A stretch of 64,000 bases of DNA, taken from the NCBI RefSeq assembly GCF_900078195.1, contig NZ_FJVE01000007.1, forward strand, positions 2,046,001 through 2,110,000, in the 5' to 3' direction. Under the pieces are notes generated by a model, which saw nothing but the letters and a program-made list of their open reading frames with translations, was not told the origin of the DNA and made no database searches. Shown here one piece after another: positions 54,347 through 63,895 of the stretch; position 1 is the stretch's first letter, and each line of letters starts with the position of its first letter. A program made the translations under genes and the position numbers. The DNA is from Clostridium sp. Marseille-P299. GTDB taxonomy: Bacteria > Bacillota > Clostridia > Lachnospirales > Lachnospiraceae.

Positions 54347-57300
54347 CTAAAATATCATTTCTAACCATTGCATCGGCCAATCTCCCCAATGTTCTAGACT
54401 TAAATAAGCTGAACTTGTAGCTATTAATTCAAAGGGATAGCTCTTGTTTGATCTATCTGTATTTGCATATTTAATATTATTATACTTATGAGTTATCGCT
54501 TCTTTGTCAGTCTGTACAGTCTGTAATTTCTCATAACTAGCCTCTGTTCCTATCTCATTTTCAAATTGAACATCACCTTGTATATATTGTGGATCTATCT
54601 TTAACCATCTACAATTGTTAATATTACCTTTTTCACCAGCCAAGGACTTTCCAAACATGTAAATCTTATTTCCTCTTAGTTTAAGCATTGCAGAATAACA
54701 ATTACTTATTTCTTTTGATGAATCTGCAACTCCAAGAAATCCATACACTGTATTTGTACTGGCTGCTACTCCAAGAGAGTGACTATTTTTGATGGTTCCT
54801 AAGTTTCTATAACAAAATCCACTAACTTCTTCGCCATCTTCAGTTGATACGGTCACATTGGCATAACAGGATTCAATTAAGCCATAATTTTCAAAGACAA
54901 AACCGCTAATAACTGCCTCTTCTTCTCCCTCTACATCAGCATCGACTCTGTTACCAATAACAGTTCCTGAGACATAGCAATTTATGATCATGCCTTGATT
55001 AATTGCTAAAAATCCATATTGATTTTTAATCTGCACTTTACTATATCCGTCTTCTCCTTCTACATCTGGGCGAATAGAGCAACTTTCAATGATACCCTTG
55101 TTATTTTCTGCAAATGATGCATTTGTATTTATTAACGTAATACCTTTTATTTCACTCTCACTTTCAATCGTTTGGAACAATTGTTTATCCAATGCTTCAA
55201 TTACATATCCATACGTATTATCTTCAAGCTTATATGTTTTAGATTCATAATTTGATCTAAAATTATTTATACTTTCTGTGAATATATAATCATCACAACT
55301 CTTGCCTCTATTCGTATAAGGAACCTTTCCTTTCACAAATGTTATATCTGCACTTTGTATAAAAGTATATGAAGCACTAGACTCTTCCTTTGCAATATTG
55401 TTCAAATGCCTTGGAGATCGAATGTAAAAGATACTTTGCTTAGCATCCATATGCTTAACAGTATCCCCATACAATGGTTGAAAACTTAATCTAGCAGTTT
55501 TTGAGTCAATAACAATATCATCAGCTTGTCCAAGATTATTTCCAATCTGAACTAAAACCGCCTGATATTCATATAAGTGTTGCGGTATATTTTCTTGGAT
55601 AACGTAATAGGCTTCAAATTCACCAATTTCTGAAAGTTGATTCTGTAAATCTTCACTGACTTTCTCTGTAAGGTTTTCTAGTTTGTATGTATTCTCATTG
55701 CCAAACGAAATACCGAGCGTACTAACCTCTTTATCTTTCGGTATTAAAATCATATAACCTTCTTCCGTTACATATTTACCACTTTCTTCCAACAGACCAT
55801 TTGTTAATTCAAAACCAGGTGTAAAAATTTCTTGGTACTCTGGCGTTTCATCATCAGCACATGCTTCTGTCAAATATCCGTGATAGTATAATTTGCCATC
55901 AATAAGCTCGTAGTAAATTAGCCCGGCGTTTAAAGAAGAATTATCCGTTTCCTGGTCATCCGCGTATTCCATTGTTTGAGTATCCCTTGCCGGCCAATCG
56001 CCCCAGAATTGCATTTTGACATACGCATCCTCTGTGGATAGTAATTGGAATGGATATACAGTGTTCTTTTTATCATTATCAGCATTTTTATAGCCACTGT
56101 AATACTTATATGTTTGTGGACTTGTCCCGTATTTCGCTAATTCGTCATAATCGATTGGTTTTCCTTGTTCATAAAGATTATAAATATCCCCAAACTGTAC
56201 TTCACCTTCTATATAGTTATTGTCTAACCATGTACAATTACGAAGTGGATTATTTTTACCGCTAGTTCCAAATCGATAAATCTGTTTCCCTGAAAGTTTG
56301 AATAATGCGGAATAACAATTTTCAATTATTCCTTCATCATTGTTATTACCAAATGCATAAGAGATACTAGAATCTCCAGTACTTTCTACTGAGCCTATCG
56401 TAAAACAGTTTAGAACCTTTCCACCATTATTATATCTCAAAAAACCAGATGTTTGAGTAATTCCTGTTAATATTCCATTAACATAACAATTTTCAATGCT
56501 ACCTCTGTTAGTATCAACAAATCCACTCACTGAATCCCCCTTAACTGTTCCAGTCATATAAGAATTTCTTATCGTACCTTGGTTTGTAAAAACTAAACCA
56601 GAAGCTTTACCATATCCTTCGATTACAACACTTTCATACCCAGATGGAGAATTTATACTTGAACGTATACTGCATCCTTCAATAATTCCTTCATTAAAGC
56701 GTGCTAAAGCTGCTATCTCTAAATCAGTTGAATAGATTTGTACATCAGTTAAAGTAATACCTTTTACTACTGTATTTGGGAAAATATAACCAAACATCGT
56801 TACATTCATCCCCTGAATTGTATAAGTTCCACTATTATCTGGATAATGTTGAGATTCATACTCTTTTACTCTAAATTTACTAATGGAATCACTAAATAGA
56901 TAATTTCTCACCTTTATAAAACTTATATCCATATTCTGAATAAAATAATTATTTATTGCTTGATCCCAAATAGTAAATGATTCCAACTGTTGCAAATTTA
57001 CCAATTGACGAGTAGAACGAATATAGTATGTTGTATCTTTTACTCCCTCTTTCATAGGTTGTACTGAATCCGCAAAATATGGTGTAAAAGAAAAATAAGC
57101 AATTTTTCTTTTTGGATGTTCATTTTGCTTACCCCTATAAAAACTTAAAGTTCCCTTCTGACCAAGATTAAAGGAAGCTTCACCAAGAAACTCATAAGCT
57201 ATGAAGCCCTTGAATTCTTCAGGAAGATTCAAGTCTTTTCTTTCTTTCACAATTTCTTTGATTGAAGTTCCCCAATCTGTATAGTACAAAGATTCTAAAT

Positions 57301-60130
57301 CTACATCTTCAGGAAGTAAAATCAAATATCCATCCTCTTCCACATACTTGCCCTTACTTAGCTCTAAACCATTGCTAAGACCTTCTTTTTGGGTTTTTAC
57401 TTCTTCATAATTATCTCTATTATCAGGATTGTCACTTTCTTTACTTACCCAACCATGATAATAAAAAGTTGAATCATCTAATAACTTTTCATAATAAATA
57501 ATTCCAAAATCAAAATCATGCTCATTTGCGTTTTCAATCTTAAGTGGCCAGTCTCCGTAATAAACTTTCTCAGATCCAACCTTCTTAGCTGCAGTATTGT
57601 TAACAAGCCTAAAAGGATAGGATATAGCTTCTAGCGTTTGATCATAACTGTAAACTTCAGCATTTTCATTATCATTACCTGCTCGTCCACTTACACTTAA
57701 AACTACTGATTTACTCTCATCATATACAGCGTTTATCATTCCATCATAATCATAACCATAAACATCTGATATCGTTGGTTTTAAATCACTATTGCTGTCT
57801 TTTAGAAAATAGCACTGCTTCGCAGTAACTGTAGCTGCTGTTTCTACACTACCGATAAACGCACCTCTTTTAGAATTTCCACTGATGCCTTCAACCTTAC
57901 CGATGGAATAACAATTGGTATACGTATTCACTCCAGCATCTATCTTTCCAGTGAATCCTCCTGTTAAATTACCATAAACGGAAAGTGTTGAAAAACAGTT
58001 CATAATTACTGTGTTATAAGCCCCATCTTTCCCTATAAAACCACCAGCAATCCCTGTACTTCCTAATGCTGTTGCTCCAAAGAATTCTGAATACTGGCCA
58101 TTCTTTGTATATCCTCCTGCATAGCTATTTTTAATTAGTGTTTCATTTTGTGTAGCACCATCATTCACACCGATTAAGCCACCAGATATTCCACCATCAC
58201 CAGCTACTACTGGGACTGACGCAAAGGAATCTATTATGCTTGTATTCACCGTCTTTCCTACGAGGCCACCTGCGACCCCATTTGAAGCAAAAACCATGAA
58301 TTTGTTACCGATCTGATTCTTTTTCTGATTAAAAGCACCTAACTCATATTTTTCTGCTGCTGTAATTTTAGTAGCATCAACTTCATCATCCGTTAAATAA
58401 ATAGCACAATTTTCTAGATTTCCATTGTTAAGTTCACCTACAAGCCCTCCTGCGATTCCATTACCAGATGCTTTCACAGTAGAGTTTATCACAGTTATAT
58501 TCTGCCCTGTAAAATGTCCATCTTCACTTACCGTTCCAACAAGAGTACCAGCATTTCCTACATTTTTGCTATTTACAGAAACAAAATTATTCAAAACAAG
58601 ATTTTTAGCTGCAAAAGTCTGTGGCAATACATCTGTTCCAATCTGTGAAAATAGTCCCACATTACCAGTTTCATTTTCCATAAGAGTAAAATTGCTTAAT
58701 TGGTGACCATTTCCTTCATATTCAATTAAAGCAAGATTGGTAATTCCGTAAAATTTATCTCTCGCCAATTCCTTTTGTTGCATTACATTCCCATCATATG
58801 CATAAATAACTATATTTTCTTTTTTACCATTTGGCATAAAAGAATTCCAATCAATGGATGATGTCTGTTCTGCCCTATCTACAATTCTATTTATATTTTT
58901 GTTGTTATTAAGCGTTAGATTACTAGGTAAATTAGAAACTTCCGGACTTAAATTTTGTAAATGTCTAACGTTTCCTATTGTCACTTTAGAAGCAGTTTTT
59001 CCGTTCACTGTATATTCATAATTTGCTTCAAACAGACTATTGGTATATGCCTGGGATTTAACAGCTTTACATAATACTTGGTTACTAAAAACCTCTACTG
59101 TTATAATAATATTTTCACCAGGAATTAAATCAGGGAAAATATCAGCAAAATGTCCACCTTGTCTAGTAATGTCATCTAGAATAAGGGTATATTTCACCTT
59201 ATCATTTTCCTTTTTAGCGGACCACCATTCTTCTCGTGAAATAGAGCCCGTTCCTAACTCGTCATACTCAAAGGATTTTGTCACAGAGGCTTGACTCTCT
59301 TCACCTGTTACTGTTACAGAAATTTGACTCTTAACTTCCTGTCCATTCACTCTTTTCCAATAATTCGAGTCAGTTATTGTAACTTTAAGCACATCTGCAT
59401 TATCCACCTGAATCTCAACGGGATCAAGCTCTGTAGAACTTAATGTTTTTGTGATTGCTCCACCATAATATCCAATAATTACATTACCATGTTCATTTTT
59501 ATAATTCTTTCTTATTTGCTTTCCTGTGGAAGAATTATCACGGCCATTTGTTTTATCAAGTCCGTTGGCTCCCATGATATCATTTTCATAAGTGCATTTA
59601 TTAAGGTCGTCTGTATAAAATACGCCATACACCGTTGCTGTTAGATAATCATATTCGATAACATAAAATCCTTCACTACGAACTTTTTCATCAATTGCAC
59701 CTAAGGGTAAAATAGTTTCTAAAATAGTATTTTTCAAACTATCTTTTTCACCATCGTATACAATGTAGTAGTATTCATGTAGCCCATCATTTTCAGCCCA
59801 TACTTCTCCTGCTGGATAATCAGATGGTTTTTCCGTCATCTTACTCCCAAAATATCCATCTGCATTATCGTCATGTTGTTTCTCAAGACTTTTCCATGTT
59901 CCGGAAGCTTTTGATGCTGTCATATGATTCTGAGCTGCTACAAATATTTCACGTGCGGTAGCATCCATTTCCATAAGCTTAAGGCTTTTCTGGTAATGCG
60001 CAACACCAACCATTCCTATAGATAGCAATATAGATAGAATCCCTACTGCAATCAGCAGTTCAGCTAAGGTAAATCCTGCATTTTTTTTATTTTTACATTT
60101 CATTTCGTTCTTATTTTTTATGTATATCAA
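54347..60130 (-). CDS. Giant type IV pseudopilin with GLUG-repeat modules
   Basis: A protein of about 1,927 residues. The prepilin signal ends NKKNAG with cleavage before FTLAELLIAVGIL, keeping the position-5 Glu, and the first 200 residues form a pilin-like N-domain. Three large modules follow, near residues 390-1000, 1040-1540 and 1570-1927. Each begins with a [S/V]-R-[H/Q]-L-x-N-[L/I] block, passes through GLUG-type repeats (such as AGGLVGELNNGNLENCAIYL, SGFVDTNRGSIENCYVNGIL), and ends YPF-x-L...GDWP. The TTG at 60130 has GGAGG eight bases upstream; ATG at 60103 is a shorter option. It ends the pilin-pilD-pilM-pilN-pilO operon and is probably a pilus-tip or surface adhesin. Confidence 0.82.
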   Translation of the reverse strand: MIYIKNKNEMKCKNKKNAGFTLAELLIAVGILSILLSIGMVGVAHYQKSLKLMEMDATAREIFVAAQNHMTASKASGTWKSLEKQHDDNADGYFGSKMTEKPSDYPAGEVWAENDGLHEYYYIVYDGEKDSLKNTILETILPLGAIDEKVRSEGFYVIEYDYLTATVYGVFYTDDLNKCTYENDIMGANGLDKTNGRDNSSTGKQIRKNYKNEHGNVIIGYYGGAITKTLSSTELDPVEIQVDNADVLKVTITDSNYWKRVNGQEVKSQISVTVTGEESQASVTKSFEYDELGTGSISREEWWSAKKENDKVKYTLILDDITRQGGHFADIFPDLIPGENIIITVEVFSNQVLCKAVKSQAYTNSLFEANYEYTVNGKTASKVTIGNVRHLQNLSPEVSNLPSNLTLNNNKNINRIVDRAEQTSSIDWNSFMPNGKKENIVIYAYDGNVMQQKELARDKFYGITNLALIEYEGNGHQLSNFTLMENETGNVGLFSQIGTDVLPQTFAAKNLVLNNFVSVNSKNVGNAGTLVGTVSEDGHFTGQNITVINSTVKASGNGIAGGLVGELNNGNLENCAIYLTDDEVDATKITAAEKYELGAFNQKKNQIGNKFMVFASNGVAGGLVGKTVNTSIIDSFASVPVVAGDGGISGGLIGVNDGATQNETLIKNSYAGGYTKNGQYSEFFGATALGSTGIAGGFIGKDGAYNTVIMNCFSTLSVYGNLTGGFTGKIDAGVNTYTNCYSIGKVEGISGNSKRGAFIGSVETAATVTAKQCYFLKDSNSDLKPTISDVYGYDYDGMINAVYDESKSVVLSVSGRAGNDNENAEVYSYDQTLEAISYPFRLVNNTAAKKVGSEKVYYGDWPLKIENANEHDFDFGIIYYEKLLDDSTFYYHGWVSKESDNPDNRDNYEEVKTQKEGLSNGLELSKGKYVEEDGYLILLPEDVDLESLYYTDWGTSIKEIVKERKDLNLPEEFKGFIAYEFLGEASFNLGQKGTLSFYRGKQNEHPKRKIAYFSFTPYFADSVQPMKEGVKDTTYYIRSTRQLVNLQQLESFTIWDQAINNYFIQNMDISFIKVRNYLFSDSISKFRVKEYESQHYPDNSGTYTIQGMNVTMFGYIFPNTVVKGITLTDVQIYSTDLEIAALARFNEGIIEGCSIRSSINSPSGYESVVIEGYGKASGLVFTNQGTIRNSYMTGTVKGDSVSGFVDTNRGSIENCYVNGILTGITQTSGFLRYNNGGKVLNCFTIGSVESTGDSSISYAFGNNNDEGIIENCYSALFKLSGKQIYRFGTSGKNNPLRNCTWLDNNYIEGEVQFGDIYNLYEQGKPIDYDELAKYGTSPQTYKYYSGYKNADNDKKNTVYPFQLLSTEDAYVKMQFWGDWPARDTQTMEYADDQETDNSSLNAGLIYYELIDGKLYYHGYLTEACADDETPEYQEIFTPGFELTNGLLEESGKYVTEEGYMILIPKDKEVSTLGISFGNENTYKLENLTEKVSEDLQNQLSEIGEFEAYYVIQENIPQHLYEYQAVLVQIGNNLGQADDIVIDSKTARLSFQPLYGDTVKHMDAKQSIFYIRSPRHLNNIAKEESSASYTFIQSADITFVKGKVPYTNRGKSCDDYIFTESINNFRSNYESKTYKLEDNTYGYVIEALDKQLFQTIESESEIKGITLINTNASFAENNKGIIESCSIRPDVEGEDGYSKVQIKNQYGFLAINQGMIINCYVSGTVIGNRVDADVEGEEEAVISGFVFENYGLIESCYANVTVSTEDGEEVSGFCYRNLGTIKNSHSLGVAASTNTVYGFLGVADSSKEISNCYSAMLKLRGNKIYMFGKSLAGEKGNINNCRWLKIDPQYIQGDVQFENEIGTEASYEKLQTVQTDKEAITHKYNNIKYANTDRSNKSYPFELIATSSAYLSLEHWGDWPMQWLEMIF

Positions 60131-60184
60131 TAATATAACCTCCACTAACTGCACTTAGATTGTGCTGTAAGCTTTTATCTATTA

Positions 60185-60763
60185 TTAATTCTCTGACTTT
60201 ATTTCTTGTAGACCTGCGCTTGATACTGAATCAGACACACCTTCAAAGAATGTCACTTGTAAACTTACATTAATATTCTTCGAAGTTTGTAATCCGCCCT
60301 CTGTCGCTGACAGATTAACATCTCTTATCAAACATTTATATTTACAATTTTTCAAAGATTGAATCATTTCTTTTGCTGTATCATAATCTCCAGTCGTAAA
60401 GGTGATATTAATATTGCGTCGTACAATACTTCCATCCGTTGTCGCATTATCAAAGTTTAAATTAAACGTTTTAGCCTTAGATAAAATACTATTTATTTCT
60501 GTTATTTCATTTTCAAGATTATTATAATCTAAAAGGAGTCCGCCAGATTGTCCCTCGTTTTCCTTTAGCACTTTTTGCATCTGTATCAATTTTTGTGCCT
60601 TTAACTGCACTGCCAAAAGCTCATCTTCTAAATTAATCACATTGTACGTTTCCATCATTTTCGCAGTGCTTTTCCATACTGCTTGGTAATAAAAGATTCC
60701 AAGAAATAAGCATGCACATATCAGCAGAAGAATGTTTTCCTTTACCGTAAATTTTCTGCTCAT
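60185..60763 (-). CDS. PilO-like type IV pilus assembly protein
   Basis: A 192-residue protein with one N-terminal membrane helix (residues 10-30), a coiled-coil stretch (about 35-85) and a ferredoxin-like C-domain, the layout of PilO. Sequence is weakly conserved, so the call relies on position after PilM- and PilN-like genes. Its ATG directly follows the pilN-like stop (TAAATG), and that gene's end supplies the GGAGGTGA ribosome site. It would join PilN in the inner-membrane alignment complex. Confidence 0.7.
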   Translation of the reverse strand: MSRKFTVKENILLLICACLFLGIFYYQAVWKSTAKMMETYNVINLEDELLAVQLKAQKLIQMQKVLKENEGQSGGLLLDYNNLENEITEINSILSKAKTFNLNFDNATTDGSIVRRNINITFTTGDYDTAKEMIQSLKNCKYKCLIRDVNLSATEGGLQTSKNINVSLQVTFFEGVSDSVSSAGLQEIKSEN

Positions 60764-61339
60764 TTATTCTTCACCTCCAGATTTCAGCCTTATCACTATA
60801 TTAGCTGAAACGGTTTTATTTTGTTTTTGATTATTACCATTTGCAGCAGTAGTTACGGTTACATAAACTGCCCTTTCATCTTCTTCAATTGCTGCTACAA
60901 TCTCAGACACAGAAGGTAAGTTTGTGTTTTCAAGAGCAATGGTAAGCATACTGTCTGCTATATTAATATTTCGAATGTCCGCCTTGTCTAAAACACAATT
61001 TTCAACAAAGCTAATAATATCCAAACGATCTAACTCCGCAGCCTCTGATTCATTATAAAATGCATTTGTATAAATACGATATGCTTTTAAAACTTCGTCA
61101 TACTCTTTTGTTTTCTCTTGCAATAACTCAATCTGCTTTTGAGTTTCCTTGTAAAGACGTTCTGCTTCAACTGCAGCATTTATTCTATCAATCACCGCAA
61201 ATTTTACAAAAACAGCAAGAACTAAAAGAAATAATACAAAGCTTCCAAGCTGAATGCTTGTTTTCAACCTATTTTTCTTCTGTATTGCAAGGTTTATTGT
61301 CTGCTTCACTGGATATTTTGGTTTTGTAATTTGTATCAC
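60764..61339 (-). CDS. PilN-like type IV pilus assembly protein
   Basis: A 191-residue protein with a short cytoplasmic N-terminus (MIQITKPKYPVKQTINLA), one membrane helix (residues 31-50), a coiled coil (about 55-90) and a small C-terminal domain. In PilN the N-terminal tail binds PilM. The start is GTG at 61339, with AGGAGGG seven bases upstream. It lies 12 bases after pilM. Confidence 0.72.
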   Translation of the reverse strand: MIQITKPKYPVKQTINLAIQKKNRLKTSIQLGSFVLFLLVLAVFVKFAVIDRINAAVEAERLYKETQKQIELLQEKTKEYDEVLKAYRIYTNAFYNESEAAELDRLDIISFVENCVLDKADIRNINIADSMLTIALENTNLPSVSEIVAAIEEDERAVYVTVTTAANGNNQKQNKTVSANIVIRLKSGGEE

Positions 61340-61351
61340 ACTTACACCCTC

Positions 61352-62359
61352 CTAATTCCATGTAATTCCCACTGCTGCTGCACCAAGCACCATTGCATCT
61401 TTATTTTCAATGATCCCATCAAATAACTCATCAATACTTTTTACTTTTAAGTCCAATGTATCACCCAGTATTTCCATCAAAGGCTCAATCTTTACTCCAC
61501 CGCCACAACAATATAGAGTATCCAGTGTATTACTTGGATGATTGTAATTAAAGAAGTTAATTACTCGCATAACTTCCCAAGCAATCTGACCATAAATAGC
61601 AACACATTCTTCTGAATATATCACATTGTTATGATTTTCATGCTTATATATTTCGGCTATATGTTCATCCACTCCAAGAGTTTCTGCAATTACCTTAGTA
61701 ACAGCTCCAAGACCTAGTTCAATCTTTTTTCCTGTCTCGTATATTCCATCTGTAAAAATCCATAGAGATACAGCATCATGACCAATATTAAGTAATGCAT
61801 AATCTCCCGGTTTTTCTGGCTTAGTATGTTCTAAGTGTTTCCTAATAACATTTTGATAAGCGGAAGATTCTGGTGCTGCCACCTTTAATTTAAGGCCACA
61901 ACGTTTTAACATATACCTGTATTTTTCAATAGTTTCTTTTGATACTGCCGCGGCCATAAGATCCATACTTTTTGATATTTTCCCGTTCTTCTCCTCTTCT
62001 ACCATTCCAACAACGGCATAATCATAAAAATATTGATCTTTTTCTTCAGTAATAAAATCATGAAATTCGTAAGGTAGATTAAATTGTAATTGATCCACGG
62101 TCATATATGGTAAGAGAATTCTTCTAACATATGTACTGCTCTCAGGCAATACGACTGCAGCATATTTACAAGAAATACGATGCTTTTTCAAATTTTCTTT
62201 AATAAAATCGGTCATTACTTCCCAGGATACAATATTTCCATCTCTTACAATATTATCTGGCAACCGTTCAACCACAAAGTCTTTTACCTTATTATCTGAA
62301 CATACTGCAAATTTAATTACGAAATTTCCTATTTCAATTCCTAAATATGTTTTTATCAT
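61352..62359 (-). CDS. pilM: PilM-like actin-fold pilus assembly ATPase
   Basis: A 335-residue actin-fold protein. It starts MIKTYLGIEIGNFVIKFAVC (phosphate 1 loop), has ALLNIGHDAVSLWIFTDGIY (phosphate 2) and CCGGGVKIEPLMEILGD (adenosine motif), typical of PilM/FtsA-like proteins. It sits in the cytoplasm and links PilN to the assembly motor. GGAAG lies upstream of the ATG. Confidence 0.85.
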   Translation of the reverse strand: MIKTYLGIEIGNFVIKFAVCSDNKVKDFVVERLPDNIVRDGNIVSWEVMTDFIKENLKKHRISCKYAAVVLPESSTYVRRILLPYMTVDQLQFNLPYEFHDFITEEKDQYFYDYAVVGMVEEEKNGKISKSMDLMAAAVSKETIEKYRYMLKRCGLKLKVAAPESSAYQNVIRKHLEHTKPEKPGDYALLNIGHDAVSLWIFTDGIYETGKKIELGLGAVTKVIAETLGVDEHIAEIYKHENHNNVIYSEECVAIYGQIAWEVMRVINFFNYNHPSNTLDTLYCCGGGVKIEPLMEILGDTLDLKVKSIDELFDGIIENKDAMVLGAAAVGITWN

Positions 62360-62385
62360 TTACTACTTCCTTTCCCAACAGATAC

Positions 62386-63165
62386 TTATACAAACAATCC
62401 CAGATACCAGCTTACAATATCCGTTCCAAATAACAATGTAACCCATGAGGCCCCTGCAATGGCTGGTCCGAAAGGAATCTTATTCTTTCTTAAAAGTACA
62501 ACCAAAATTAATCCAACAAAACAAGAAATAATCAGATTTAAAAGACTTAAGGCAGGCCCCATATAAAGCCCTAGCATAAAAAATAGCTTAATGTCTCCTC
62601 CACCCATGCTCTCTTTTTTTAACACCTTATCCATCATAAGAGAGAGGAGAAGAATGCCTCCACCGATTGCAGTTCCTCCAATCAATCCTGTTACTAATTG
62701 TTTTGTAATAGACTCTTCTAAAAATGGTAGCGTAACCAACCACCAGAATATACCAGCAGTAATAAATCCGTTTGGAATCTCATAACTATCTAAATCTACT
62801 AATGATAAACCTAATAAGATACATGCAAGAACAAGATATCGTAGCGTTAAGATACTAATATCATACTTTAACACAACGCTAACAAAAACTAGAGCTAGAA
62901 AAATCTCCGTTAACATATATCGCACGGAGACTTTTGATTTACAGTATTTGCATCTCCCTTTTAGTAATATATAACTAAAAACGGGAATCATATCAGCCAT
63001 CCGCAATTCATGTCCACATGACGTACAGTGACTTCTTCCTTTTAATACATTCTCTTTATGAACAATACGCCACGCCATACAGTTAATAAAGCTACCAAAT
63101 ACAGCTCCAAACGCTGCTGTTATGAATAAAATATAAACTGTAATAAAAACATCCATATGTAGCAT
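62386..63165 (-). CDS. pilD: Type IV prepilin peptidase (A24 family)
   Basis: A 259-residue membrane peptidase and methyltransferase that cleaves prepilin leaders and methylates the new N-terminus. It has GSFINCMAWRI, a zinc-binding four-Cys domain (SHCTSCG and CKYCKS), and two catalytic Asp residues in LVDLDSYEIPN and GGGDIKL. About seven membrane helices follow. It would process both the major pilin and the giant pseudopilin of this operon. AAAGGA precedes the ATG. Confidence 0.92.
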   Translation of the reverse strand: MLHMDVFITVYILFITAAFGAVFGSFINCMAWRIVHKENVLKGRSHCTSCGHELRMADMIPVFSYILLKGRCKYCKSKVSVRYMLTEIFLALVFVSVVLKYDISILTLRYLVLACILLGLSLVDLDSYEIPNGFITAGIFWWLVTLPFLEESITKQLVTGLIGGTAIGGGILLLSLMMDKVLKKESMGGGDIKLFFMLGLYMGPALSLLNLIISCFVGLILVVLLRKNKIPFGPAIAGASWVTLLFGTDIVSWYLGLFV

Positions 63166-63265
63166 TTGATTCGAATCCTTTCATCGATTGTATTTAATGA
63201 ATACTTTCATCTCACTTTCATTTATTGAAAAATGTTGTTATTAATTAATTCCCCTCATTTGAAAC

Positions 63266-63300
63266 TTTCCTGATTGTCCGTTTGACAGGCAATCAGGAAA
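63266..63300 (-). terminator. Hairpin 2 between pilin and pilD
   Basis: TTTCCTGATTG and CAATCAGGAAA form a perfect 11-bp stem. It is the second of two hairpins between the major pilin and the rest of the operon, so it may trim or partly stop transcription after the pilin. Confidence 0.5.
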
Positions 63301-63317
63301 AATTCAAATATTTTTTT

Positions 63318-63356
63318 CTTGTGATTAGGCCGCAACCCTATGGCCTAAATCACAAG
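63318..63356 (-). promoter_or_regulatory. Hairpin 1 after the pilin gene
   Basis: CTTGTGATTTAGGCC pairs with GGCCTAATCACAAG with one bulged base. On the minus strand it is followed by a run of A, not T, so a classic terminator is unlikely; mRNA stabilisation of the pilin transcript is more plausible. Confidence 0.45.
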
Positions 63357-63451
63357 GAATTTATTGGACATAATCAAGTTTTCCTTTTGATTTTGGAATA
63401 TTATATGTCTCTATTTTGTAATAAATTTATATATTGAATTAATTATTATAA

Positions 63452-63895
63452 CTATTGACCAGGTGTAGGTGTAGGTGTAGATGTAGCACTGCTGTCTGGA
63501 GTAACCCATGTGATTTTAACTTCACCTTCTGCGCTTATATTTACTTCAATAATATTTCCTTTAGCTGTATTTCCATCCGTACCTTCTGGATATTTAGCTG
63601 ATTGACCATAAGCTTTTATAGTGTCTTTTTTTTCTTTTCCAACTAAGATTCCATTCTCTGCATCATAATAATAAGTATTTTTTTCCTGATTATCTAAATA
63701 TTTATTTACTGCCGCTGCCTTAGCTGCTCTTTCATTTGCCTTATCCGTTGATTGTTTGGCACTTTCTAACTTACCAGTAAATATTGGCACAGAAATTGCC
63801 ACTAAAATAGCAATAATTGCAACTACAATTAATAACTCTGCAAGTGTAAAACCTTTCTTATTCTTTAATGTATCTTTTAATTTATTCTTTAGCAT
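63452..63895 (-). CDS. Major type IV pilin-like protein
   Basis: A 147-residue prepilin. The leader MLKNKLKDTLKNKKG is cut before FTLAELLIVVAIIAILVAIS, the classic methylated helix with Glu5. A charged alpha-helical region and a short beta-domain with no Cys pair follow, ending in SATSTPTPTPGQ. The ATG at 63895 has AAAGG nine bases upstream; a second ATG at 63904 is too close to it. It is the first gene seen of the pilus operon and is followed by two hairpins that may raise its mRNA level relative to the assembly genes. Confidence 0.88.
   Translation of the reverse strand: MLKNKLKDTLKNKKGFTLAELLIVVAIIAILVAISVPIFTGKLESAKQSTDKANERAAKAAAVNKYLDNQEKNTYYYDAENGILVGKEKKDTIKAYGQSAKYPEGTDGNTAKGNIIEVNISAEGEVKITWVTPDSSATSTPTPTPGQ

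Noticed and set aside
53919..54364. Three plus-strand open frames rich in Phe, Leu, Ser and Cys
   Set aside because: They are readings of the pyrimidine-rich 19-bp minisatellite in three frames, with no ribosome site and no family resemblance.
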